NCBI GenBank assembly: GCA_017525235.1
Contig: JAFXTC010000013.1
Coordinates: forward strand, 1-62,706
DNA: 62,706 bases
Direction of reading: 5' to 3'
DNA from: Bacteroidaceae bacterium
Lineage (GTDB): Bacteria; Bacteroidota; Bacteroidia; Bacteroidales; Bacteroidaceae
The translations under genes were made by a program, and so were the position numbers. Positions 47,344 through 54,546 of the stretch are shown here, in pieces. The first letter of the stretch is position 1, and each line of letters starts with the position of its first letter. The notes beneath the pieces are model-generated. The model made no database searches, had not been told where the DNA came from, and saw only the letters and a program-made list of their open reading frames with translations.

Positions 47344-48114
47344 ATGAACACAGAACCAACCAATACCGGAAAGGTATTCCTTATAGCAGGCAGCGAGCCT
47401 TTAGGCAGTGCAGGGGTACAGGCTGATATAAAGGCCATCACCCGCTGTGGCGGCTGGGCTGCCGCTGCCTTAACTTGCATAGTCGATGAAGATGTAAACC
47501 AGATAAAAGGCATCCATTACCTGCCAACAGACCTTATTGTCTCACAAGCAGAGTCGTTCCTCAGCACTGTAGGTGCCGATTGTATCAAGACGGGAGTGCT
47601 TCCAAGTGCAGAAATTATTAATGGTGTGGCAGGTGTACTCAGGAAATACAACCAGCAGCCCATCCTCATTGACCCCGTGATTGTAAATTTTGCCGGTGAG
47701 CAGTTGGTTAGCGACGAAGCCATTCAAGCCTACAAGGAACAACTTTTTCCCTTGGCAACTATTATTACACCTAATTTCCGCGAGGCCGAGTTCCTGCTAG
47801 GGCATAAACTGGAGGACATTGAAGCAGACCTTCGGTGGCTCAGTCATTGGGGAAGCTCCGTAATTGTAAAGAGTGTGGATGAGGGGAAATACCTGGTTGA
47901 TTATCTCTACGACAAGACAACAGAAACCATTACTCCCCACCCCAAGAAGAAACTTATCCTTACCGACCGTAACGGAACCGGCGACACCTTGGCATCAGCC
48001 ATTGCTACTAATCTGGCAAAGGGAGAAGACCTACAAACTGCCGTCTCGCGTGCCGAGGCCTACATGAACTACTTCCTGGCAGGTCCTCGCTATTATATCA
48101 GTGTAGGGAAATAA
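47344..48114 (+). CDS. thiD: Hydroxymethylpyrimidine/phosphomethylpyrimidine kinase
   Basis: This enzyme phosphorylates HMP and HMP-P in thiamin pyrophosphate synthesis. The 256-aa ribokinase-fold protein has GSEPLGSAGVQADIKAITRCGG near the N-terminus (Gly/Asp nucleotide and substrate loop), LIDPVIV in the middle, and the anion-hole motif RNGTGDTLASAIA (about 208-220). The last of these contains the catalytic Asp. An upstream in-frame ATG at 47320 overlaps the symporter stop; the ATG at 47344 gives the family start. It ends 8 bases before the convergent tRNA-Arg. Confidence 0.88.
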   Translation: MNTEPTNTGKVFLIAGSEPLGSAGVQADIKAITRCGGWAAAALTCIVDEDVNQIKGIHYLPTDLIVSQAESFLSTVGADCIKTGVLPSAEIINGVAGVLRKYNQQPILIDPVIVNFAGEQLVSDEAIQAYKEQLFPLATIITPNFREAEFLLGHKLEDIEADLRWLSHWGSSVIVKSVDEGKYLVDYLYDKTTETITPHPKKKLILTDRNGTGDTLASAIATNLAKGEDLQTAVSRAEAYMNYFLAGPRYYISVGK

Positions 48115-48122
48115 ACAAAAAG

Positions 48123-48196
48123 TGATCCCGGAGGGATTCTAACCCTCGACCTTCAGAACCGGAATCTGACGCTCTATACAGCTAAGCTACGGGACC
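48123..48196 (-). tRNA. tRNA-Arg (CCG)
   Basis: It folds as a complete 74-nt cloverleaf: acceptor GGTCCCG with CGGGATC and discriminator A, D arm GCTTAGCTGTATAGAGC, anticodon stem TCAGA/TCTGA with loop TTCCGGT (anticodon CCG), and T arm GAGGG-TTAGAAT-CCCTC. The CCA end is not encoded. It reads CGG codons. A -7 box is 17 bases upstream. Confidence 0.93.
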
Positions 48197-48212
48197 CTTT
48201 CTTTTTTGCTTT

Positions 48213-48221
48213 GCAAAGGTA
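48213..48221 (-). promoter_or_regulatory. -7 box of tRNA-Arg (CCG)
   Basis: The minus strand reads TACCTTTGC, 17 bases before the tRNA 5' end. The -33 box is not clear. Confidence 0.6.
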
Positions 48222-48268
48222 CAATAAAATGAAGAAAAACGGAACTATTGTACCCAAAAATCTCTTAC

Positions 48269-50470
48269 TTACTGCAGATATTGCTTAAAGTGCTGTGTTA
48301 TCTGACGGAAAAGATGCACGCGTGTATTACCGCCGCTGATACCATGATTGCGATTGGTGTAAGTAAGCTGACGGAAATCCTTATCGGCCTGTACCAGTGC
48401 CTCGGTATATTCAGCCACATTGCGGAAGTGAACATTATCGTCAGCTGAACCGTGACAGATGAGTAAGTGACCGCTCAACTGACTGGCCCTGCCAATCGGA
48501 CTGACATCATAGCCGTCACCATTCTCTTTGGGTGTACGCATATAACGCTCTGTATAAACACTATCGTAATAACGCCAGTTAGTAGGAGGCGCTACTGCCA
48601 CGCCTGCAGCAAAGACAGGACGACCCTCGCTCATACTCATCAGCGTATTGAAACCACCATAGCTCCAACCCCAGATGCCAATATGATTCTTATCCACATA
48701 AGGCAAGGTTCCCAAATAAATAGCAGCCTCCACTTGGTCACGGCTTTCCAACTGACCAAGCTTCAGGTAGGTACACTGTTCAAAGTCACGGCCACGACCG
48801 CCTGTTCCCCGTCCATCCACACACACGCAGATGAAGCCCTGCTGACACAGGTACTGCTCATAGAGCGAGCCACCCATATTACCTGTGCTCCAGCTGTCAA
48901 GCACCTGCTGACTGCCCGGACCGCTGTACTGGTGCATCACAACAGGGTATTTCTTGCCCTGAGAGAAGTTTGCCGGCAACACCATAAAGCCGTTTAACTC
49001 CACACCATCCTGTGTCTTGAAAGTAAAGAACTTGCGTTCACCCAAATTTAACTCGGCAAGTTTCTGCTTCAGTCCTGCATTATCTTCCAACACCTTCAAC
49101 ATTTTGCCGTTAGCATCACAGAGTGTAGTTACAGGGGGGGTGTTCAGGTTACTATACACGTTCATATAATAACGCAGGCCATTACTGAATGTCGCTTTAT
49201 TGGTTCCGCGCTCCTTACTCAGTTTCACCACCTTGCCCTTAGCATCGGCTTTATATATAGCACGGCAAAGAGGACTCTCCTCGGTGCTGGCATAATAGGT
49301 CGTTCCCGACTTGGCATCATAACCATAGAAACTGGTTACCACAAAGTTACCCTTCGTGAGCTGACGACGCATGGTACCCGTTAGGTCGTAGAGATACAGA
49401 TGGCTATATCCATTACGCTCACTCATGAGGACAAAACCGTCATCAAGTACCTGAAAAGTCTTGTAAACTTCCTCTAGAATGTATTTTTCTGCTTGATCGC
49501 GGACTATCACACGGCACTCTGTACTGCGGGGGTTGGCCAAATAGATATCCAGACAATCCTGATGACGGTTATTGGTAAGGATGAGCAGCTTCTCAGGGTC
49601 TTTGGTAAAGAAGATGCGGGGCACATAGCCGTCCTCTGGGATAGGTAGCTGCATCTTACGTATCACACGACTCTTTATATCAAAACTATGCACACTAACC
49701 ACACTGTTCTTGGCACCTGCAACAGGATATTTGTAATCATAAGACCCAGGATACTGGGCATATTCCGTACGCTCAGGCTTCAAACCCTTGTACCAAGGAA
49801 AGCTGAACATCGGCACCTCTTTTTCATCATAGCGAATCCATGCTATCATGGTATTGTCCTCGTTGAAGTCAAAGGCACGGTTGAAAGAAAACTCCTCCTC
49901 GTTTACCCAATCAGGCTTACCGTTTATTACCTCGTTGAACTTACCGTCCTTAGTAATCTGGCTTTCGCTATTGTTAAAGAGCAACTTCACCAAGAAGAGA
50001 TTACCCTCGCGCACAAATGCTACCATATTACCGTCACGACTCCACAAAGGCACCTCCTGAGGGCCTCCGTCACTCAGGCGGGCTACTGTGCGATTCTTTA
50101 CATTATAGATGTAATACTGAGCCGTCTTACTGTGGCGGTAGATGCTCTTGGTCTCTGTCTGAAGCAGGATATTCTGCTCGTTGGGGCTCATGATGTAGCC
50201 GTCAATGTGCGGAATGCTTAGGCGAGTCTTCATATTATCCACATCAAAAATAACGCCCGTCTCCTCACCAGTACGGAAACTCTTACGTACAATCTTCTTG
50301 CCGCCATCTGTCAACTGGCTATAGCTCTCACCATCCGAAAGAGGGTTCACGCCAGAAACCTGATGGGCATAATAGACACCCTTACAGAGATCGGTAAGTA
50401 ATAGCTCACGAGCAGCACGCACACCAACAAATGCGAAAGCAATAATTGAAAAAAGTAATAAACGCTTCAT
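48269..50470 (-). CDS. Dipeptidyl peptidase IV-like S9 serine peptidase
   Basis: This exported or periplasmic enzyme is expected to remove X-Pro dipeptides from peptide N-termini, fitting an amino-acid-using gut organism. The 733-aa protein has a signal peptide (about residues 1-20), an eight-bladed propeller region (about 45-470) with the N-terminus-recognising double Glu in DWVNEEEF (191-193), and a C-terminal alpha/beta-hydrolase. In the hydrolase, the nucleophile is Ser603 in GWSYGG, the Asp lies in HGSADDN (about 677) and the His is 709 in NRNHGI. It is complete, and its promoter (50498-50506) is divergent from that of the radical SAM gene. Confidence 0.93.
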   Translation of the reverse strand: MKRLLLFSIIAFAFVGVRAARELLLTDLCKGVYYAHQVSGVNPLSDGESYSQLTDGGKKIVRKSFRTGEETGVIFDVDNMKTRLSIPHIDGYIMSPNEQNILLQTETKSIYRHSKTAQYYIYNVKNRTVARLSDGGPQEVPLWSRDGNMVAFVREGNLFLVKLLFNNSESQITKDGKFNEVINGKPDWVNEEEFSFNRAFDFNEDNTMIAWIRYDEKEVPMFSFPWYKGLKPERTEYAQYPGSYDYKYPVAGAKNSVVSVHSFDIKSRVIRKMQLPIPEDGYVPRIFFTKDPEKLLILTNNRHQDCLDIYLANPRSTECRVIVRDQAEKYILEEVYKTFQVLDDGFVLMSERNGYSHLYLYDLTGTMRRQLTKGNFVVTSFYGYDAKSGTTYYASTEESPLCRAIYKADAKGKVVKLSKERGTNKATFSNGLRYYMNVYSNLNTPPVTTLCDANGKMLKVLEDNAGLKQKLAELNLGERKFFTFKTQDGVELNGFMVLPANFSQGKKYPVVMHQYSGPGSQQVLDSWSTGNMGGSLYEQYLCQQGFICVCVDGRGTGGRGRDFEQCTYLKLGQLESRDQVEAAIYLGTLPYVDKNHIGIWGWSYGGFNTLMSMSEGRPVFAAGVAVAPPTNWRYYDSVYTERYMRTPKENGDGYDVSPIGRASQLSGHLLICHGSADDNVHFRNVAEYTEALVQADKDFRQLTYTNRNHGISGGNTRVHLFRQITQHFKQYLQ

Positions 50471-50497
50471 TTTAAGTTCCTAATCAAAATTTCCCTT

Positions 50498-50506
50498 GCA
50501 AAGGTA
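50498..50506 (-). promoter_or_regulatory. -7 box of the DPP-IV-like gene
   Basis: The minus strand reads TACCTTTGC, 27 bases before the ATG at 50470. No good -33 box is seen. Confidence 0.6.
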
Positions 50507-50552
50507 CGAAAAAAAAAAGAAAGAGAGCCCCTATAAGTTGTTATATTTTCGT

Positions 50553-50560
50553 AATTTTGT
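50553..50560 (+). promoter_or_regulatory. -7 box directly before the radical SAM start codon
   Basis: TAATTTTG ends 3 bases before the ATG at 50564. With normal spacing the transcript would start at or within the start codon, giving a leaderless message. Confidence 0.5.
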
Positions 50561-50563
50561 GCC

Positions 50564-51460
50564 ATGAATTACACGGAATACGGCCCTTGGTTGCAAGAAC
50601 AATTAGGCACAAAGGTACAGAAGATATCCGTCAATGCCGGTTTCACCTGTCCCAACAGAGACGGGACAATAGGCTATGGAGGCTGTACCTTCTGCAATAA
50701 TCAGACATTCAACCCTGCTTACTGCCAGCCTACCAAGAGTATCACACAACAATTGGAGGAAGGCAAGCAGTTTTTCAGGCGTAAATACCCCAGCATGAAG
50801 TATTTGGCTTATTTTCAGGCCTACACCAATACATACGGACAGTTGGAGCATCTGAAAGAACTATACGAAGAAGCCCTACGCGTACCCGATGTCTTGGGGC
50901 TCGTTATCGGCACACGCCCCGACTGCATGTCTCCCGCCCTACTCGATTACCTTTCAGAACTCAATCGTCGCACCTTCCTAATTATTGAATATGGCATAGA
51001 GAGTGCCAACGAAGAAACCCTCCTACGTATCAATCGTGGGCACACCTACGCCCTTTCTGCACAGGTAGTCCGTCAGACAGCCGCCTATAACATCCGCGTA
51101 GGTGCCCATATCATACTCGGATTCCCCTGGGAAAGCAGGGAAGAGCTGATGCGCCAAGCCGATGAGATAGCTCTCCTGCCTCTCACAACCCTGAAGCTAC
51201 ACCAGTTGCAGATTATACGGGGCACAGCGTTAGCCCAAGCGTACCAGCAAGCCCCCTGGCCGCTCCCAACAGCCGAGGAATACATTGATTTGGTATTAGA
51301 GTACATTTCTCACCTCCCCACCTCGTTAGTGCTGGAGCGCTTTGTCAGCCAAAGTCCACCCGAGTATGTCATTGCCCCTCAATGGGGCCTCAAGAATTAC
51401 GAATTTACAAATCTCATCAATAAGCGCTTATGTGCTTTGCGAAATCAGCCAGTGTCATGA
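50564..51460 (+). CDS. TIGR01212-type (YhcC-like) radical SAM protein
   Basis: The 298-aa protein begins with the family pattern ISVNAGFTCPNRDGTIGYGG followed by CTFCNN. The three Cys residues of the radical SAM cluster lie in this segment (about residues 29-45). YFQAYTNTYG, GTRPDC and LGFPWESREELM are further family motifs. It is expected to bind a 4Fe-4S cluster and SAM; the substrate of the family is not established, though RNA modification has been suggested from context. It is probably transcribed alone, possibly as a leaderless message. Confidence 0.9.
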   Translation: MNYTEYGPWLQEQLGTKVQKISVNAGFTCPNRDGTIGYGGCTFCNNQTFNPAYCQPTKSITQQLEEGKQFFRRKYPSMKYLAYFQAYTNTYGQLEHLKELYEEALRVPDVLGLVIGTRPDCMSPALLDYLSELNRRTFLIIEYGIESANEETLLRINRGHTYALSAQVVRQTAAYNIRVGAHIILGFPWESREELMRQADEIALLPLTTLKLHQLQIIRGTALAQAYQQAPWPLPTAEEYIDLVLEYISHLPTSLVLERFVSQSPPEYVIAPQWGLKNYEFTNLINKRLCALRNQPVS

Positions 51461-51503
51461 TTTCGGAAATCTGTGCCACGGCGTATGCCTTGGTTCCTGT
51501 TTT

Positions 51504-51627
51504 GAAATGTTAAAAACGCCACGTGTGGAGTTGGCCATTTCCACGTGTAGACTTTGCAAAGTTCGCGCGTCATCTTTGTCGAGTCTACGTGTAGCATCTT
51601 CTCTATCTCGGTGCAAGCCTCGTGCCA
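51504..51627. repeat. Repeat array C (four to five 22-bp units)
   Basis: The leader GAAATGTTAAAAAC, nearly identical to those at 128 and 694, is followed by 22-bp units at 51518-51539, 51540-51561, 51562-51583 and 51584-51605, and a very degenerate fifth. Units 1, 2 and 4 contain ACGTGT. The rest of the 480-base gap (51461-51941) holds only the promoter at 51890 and no supported ORF. Confidence 0.7.
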
Positions 51628-51889
51628 GCGAGGAAAAACATGTGCACTTTCTATCCCAAGCACAGCCAAGGCTCGCGTCTGATTCACTCTTGAATCTGAT
51701 GCAAAGGTACGACAATTGCCCTGCGATCTAAAGAATAATGTCAAGATAATTTCCAAAAATATTGTTTTTTCGCAGTCATCAGTCATTAGTCATTTTGTCA
51801 TTTTCATTTTTGGATTCCCCAAAAAGTGCCACCTACAGATCTTAGATATTTTTTTCTGTTTTTTCTATCTCTCTTATGCAGAAAAGTAT

Positions 51890-51898
51890 TATCTTTGC
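51890..51898 (+). promoter_or_regulatory. -7 box of the FISUMP lipoprotein gene
   Basis: TATCTTTGC lies 43 bases before the ATG at 51942. The -33 region is a T-rich run without a clear TTTG. Confidence 0.6.
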
Positions 51899-51941
51899 AA
51901 CCGCAATATTTACAATGTCTTACCCCAACACATGTTGAAGT

Positions 51942-53372
51942 ATGAAAAAAAATTATTTCTTTTTTAGTTTCCTGGCGCTCATGTGCCTCGCCACAGTGAT
52001 GCTATCCTCTTGTTCAGATAAGGAGACAAAGCCAGCAGTTGTTGATCCGTACAACGGTCATGAATACGTCGACCTCGGCCTGTCGGTGAAGTGGGCCACG
52101 TGCAACATAGGCGCGAAGAAGCCTGAGGACTACGGAGTCTACTTCGCATGGGGCGAGACAACGCCGAAAGATAATTTCAGCTGGGATAACTACAAGTTTA
52201 CCAACGACGGCGGCAACAGCATTTCGAAATACAACGGCAGCGATATGACCGAGCTCGACAGGGAGGACGATGCAGCGGCGGCGAACTGGGGCGGATCATG
52301 GCGTATGCCTACCCTTAAGGAGTTTAACGAATTGATGGCCAACTGCGACGGGGTTTGGATAAAAGAGGGTGACCCGGAGTTTGGCGGCGTAGCCGGAGCG
52401 AAGCTCACGAGCAAGAAGCCGGGCTATACGGACAAATATATTTTCATTCCGGCTGCCGGCTGCCGTTTCGGGTCGGAGCTGTACGGTGCGGGATTGTGCA
52501 TTTACGGTTGGTCGAGCACGCTCTATGCCGCAGATGTTCGTCGCGCGTATCGTTCTGTCCTGCGTGACACACCAGACGTCGAGACTCGCAGCGACGGTCG
52601 TGCCGGAGGCCATACCATCCGTGCCGTATGCCCTTCAGACCGCAGTACAGATACTGATGGCGACAGCACGACTGAACCGGAGGATGATGACGACAACACG
52701 CCGGCGCCAACCTCGCACAATGGCTACGAATGCGTCGACTTCGGCATACGCATCAACGGCAAAAGACAGCTTTTCGCCACCTGCAACGTAGGTGCCCATA
52801 ACGAGTACGACTACGGCGACTTCTTTGCCTGGGGCGCCACCGAACCATACTACACCGGCTACACCATGAGCGGCACCTCTGTCACCGTCACATCATGGAA
52901 AGACGGCAAGAGCGAGGGATACGTTCAGGCCAACGCTCCGTTCTATGGCAGCGATGGTGCCTACACCACATACACTGCCGCAGGTGCTGTCCTCAGCCCC
53001 GAACACGATGCAGCCCGCGCCAACATGGGCGGAGACTGGCGCACGCCTACCTTCGAGGAGATACAGGCGCTGTGGCAGAAGACCACCACGGCATGGACAG
53101 ACAACTACAAGGGCAGTGGCATCGCCGGCTGTATCATAACCGGCAAAGGCAAATATGCTGACCGGTCCATGTTCCTGCCAGCTACCGGCACCTTTAGCGG
53201 ATTGTCCCACTCCCATGCCACTCAACAGGGCTACTACTGGTCAAGCACGCTTCACAACGCTTCGGACGGTAAATATCTGGGGTCTGTAGTCGGTGGCAGT
53301 ATGTCCCCCTATGGCTACAACAATCGCTACTTCGGCTTCCCTGTGCGTGCAGTCTTTACCTTCTCCGAATGA
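51942..53372 (+). CDS. Lipoprotein with two FISUMP-type domains
   Basis: The 476-aa surface or periplasmic lipoprotein has its lipobox at LSSC (Cys24). Two homologous halves follow. Each begins NGHEYVDLGLSVKWATCNIG (about 38-57) or its counterpart YECVDFG...ATCNVGA (about 263-285), continues with AWG.T.P, GG(S/D)WR(M/T)PT and YYWSST/YGWSST, and ends IRAVCP or VRAVFTF. This is the layout of the Fibrobacter-type major paralogous (FISUMP) domain. A Thr/Asp/Glu-rich linker (TDGDSTTEPEDDDDNTPAPT) joins them. Function is unknown; it is presumed a surface binding protein. The codon use is clearly more G+C-rich than in the core genes. Confidence 0.8.
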   Translation: MKKNYFFFSFLALMCLATVMLSSCSDKETKPAVVDPYNGHEYVDLGLSVKWATCNIGAKKPEDYGVYFAWGETTPKDNFSWDNYKFTNDGGNSISKYNGSDMTELDREDDAAAANWGGSWRMPTLKEFNELMANCDGVWIKEGDPEFGGVAGAKLTSKKPGYTDKYIFIPAAGCRFGSELYGAGLCIYGWSSTLYAADVRRAYRSVLRDTPDVETRSDGRAGGHTIRAVCPSDRSTDTDGDSTTEPEDDDDNTPAPTSHNGYECVDFGIRINGKRQLFATCNVGAHNEYDYGDFFAWGATEPYYTGYTMSGTSVTVTSWKDGKSEGYVQANAPFYGSDGAYTTYTAAGAVLSPEHDAARANMGGDWRTPTFEEIQALWQKTTTAWTDNYKGSGIAGCIITGKGKYADRSMFLPATGTFSGLSHSHATQQGYYWSSTLHNASDGKYLGSVVGGSMSPYGYNNRYFGFPVRAVFTFSE

Positions 53373-53390
53373 ATTTGCTGTGTAAAGATG

Positions 53391-53478
53391 CACAGCACGG
53401 TCTTATGACCAACGCAGCACGGTCTTATGACCAACACAGCACGGTCTTATGACCAACGCGACGTGGCCTTGTGTTCCG
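53391..53478. repeat. Repeat array D (three perfect-like 22-bp units plus a diverged fourth)
   Basis: CAGCACGGTCTTATGACCAA recurs with a 22-bp period at 53391-53412, 53413-53434 and 53435-53456. It differs only at the C(A/G) dinucleotide between cores, and a diverged unit follows. Each unit holds the small dyad GGTC-TTAT-GACC. The upstream TGTGTAAAGATGC resembles the leader of arrays A-C. It ends at the point where the truncated 53471 gene begins. Confidence 0.75.
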
Positions 53479-54346
53479 AGACTTAGGTCTTTTCACAGAA
53501 GATGGCAAGCTGAAGAATGCTGCATTGCTGCTGTTTGCTAAGAACCCACGGAAATACTTTACTTGCGTGGAGTTCAAAATCGGTCGTTTCAGGCACAATG
53601 AGTCTGACTTGATAATCCAAGACGTGTTAGAGGGCAACATCATTCAGATGACAGATCGTGTGGTGAAGGTACTGAAAGCAAAATATCTGACATCCCCAAT
53701 CCATTATAAGGATATGAAACGTAAAGAGCCATTGGAAGTGCCTGAGGATGCACTGCGCGAGATACTTTACAATAGCATCGCTCATAAGGATTATAGTGGT
53801 GCTCCTATCCAGATGCGAGTATGGGATGACTACGTTGAAATCTGGAACGAGGGCGAATTACCAATGGGTCTGACACCGGAGGCATTATTAAAGAAGCATT
53901 CTTCTCATCCTCGAAATAAGAATATCGCCAATGCATTCTTCAAGGCAGGCTTTATTGAGTCATGGGGACGAGGTTATGAGAAGATTCGTGAAGGATTTGA
54001 AGGAGCAGGACTGCCTATGCCAAAGATTGAAGATGTAGAGGGTGGAGTCAGAGTGACGTTCCAGAGGAACAATGTGAGCAATTCTAGAAAAACCGAGTTA
54101 TCTGATAAGTTGCCTAATGGGTTGTCTGAAAAGTTATCTAATAGGTTGTCTAATACAACCACCAGTATTTGCATGTTTATTGTTTCATATAAAAATATCA
54201 GCAGAAAAGAGTTGGCAGAAAAGATTGGCATATCAACTACTGCAGTCCAAAAACATCTAAACAAACTAAAGTCTCTTGGAATTATTAAGAGGATAGGTTC
54301 TGCCAAGAATGGACATTGGGAAGTTATAGAAGATACTGAATCATGA
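53471..54346 (+). pseudogene. 5'-truncated ATP-binding / AlbA-type transcriptional regulator
   Basis: The first residues (FRDLGLFTEDGKLKNAALLL) match the middle of the family of ATP-binding proteins that carry an N-terminal AlbA/Schlafen-like DNA- or nucleotide-binding domain. That domain of about 150-180 residues is missing here. The rest is intact: LREILYNSIAHKDYS (the GHKL-like ATP-site motif, about residues 97-111), GFIESWGRGYEKI, and a C-terminal winged helix (SRKELAEKIGISTTAVQKHLNKLKSLGIIKRIG). The ORF begins inside the 22-bp repeat array, as if a repeat-associated deletion removed the 5' half. Residues about 210-228 are five LSxK-type tetrads encoded by a 12-bp repeat. A shortened but translated product cannot be excluded. 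Confidence 0.65.
54098..54157 (+). repeat. In-frame 12-bp coding repeat
   Basis: Five degenerate 12-bp units (TTATCTGATAAG, TTGCCTAATGGG, TTGTCTGAAAAG, TTATCTAATAGG, TTGTCTAATACA) encode L(S/P)(D/N/E)(K/G/R) tetrads just before the winged helix. Confidence 0.7.
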
Positions 54347-54374
54347 TTATCATCGAGTCTATGAAGCCATAATA

Positions 54375-54383
54375 ATGATACAT
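54375..54383. promoter_or_regulatory. ATGATACAT dyad, copy 1
   Basis: AATGATACATT is an 11-bp dyad. The core 9-mer occurs twice more at 56204 and 56225, upstream of the protease operon. It lies 164 bases before the regulator gene, on the far side of the terminator at 54409. Confidence 0.45.
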
Positions 54384-54408
54384 TGTTCTTAAAGTACTAT
54401 ACATTCCC

Positions 54409-54442
54409 CTCCGCCGTTCATAAAGAATAGCGGAGTTTTTTT
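54409..54442 (+). terminator. Terminator after the truncated regulator gene
   Basis: CTCCGC (54409-54414) pairs with GCGGAG (54430-54435), with seven T residues following. Confidence 0.8.
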
Positions 54443-54461
54443 GTAACACCTAAAGTCTAAT

Positions 54462-54495
54462 TTTCGTTATCGCTTTCGTTATCGTTTTCGTTCAA
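54462..54495. repeat. TTTCGTTATCG simple repeat
   Basis: This is the reverse complement of the AACGAAAACG-type arrays at 1281-1318 and 5524-5602. It lies upstream of the -7 box at 54514. Confidence 0.6.
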
Positions 54496-54513
54496 TAATT
54501 CTTCATTATTTTA

Positions 54514-54522
54514 TATCTTTGC
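54514..54522 (+). promoter_or_regulatory. -7 box of the TPR/HTH regulator gene
   Basis: TATCTTTGC lies 24 bases before the ATG at 54547. The -33 region lacks TTTG. Confidence 0.6.
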
Positions 54523-54546
54523 CGCTGATTTTAGCCAAACATAAAG

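Noticed and set aside
51342-51731. 129-aa plus-strand ORF across the end of the radical SAM gene and the 22-bp array
   Set aside because: It overlaps a real gene in another frame and then translates the repeat array; no independent evidence.
53391-53478. Possible CRISPR array (22-bp repeats)
   Set aside because: The repeats abut without spacers, there are only three to four, and no cas genes are present.
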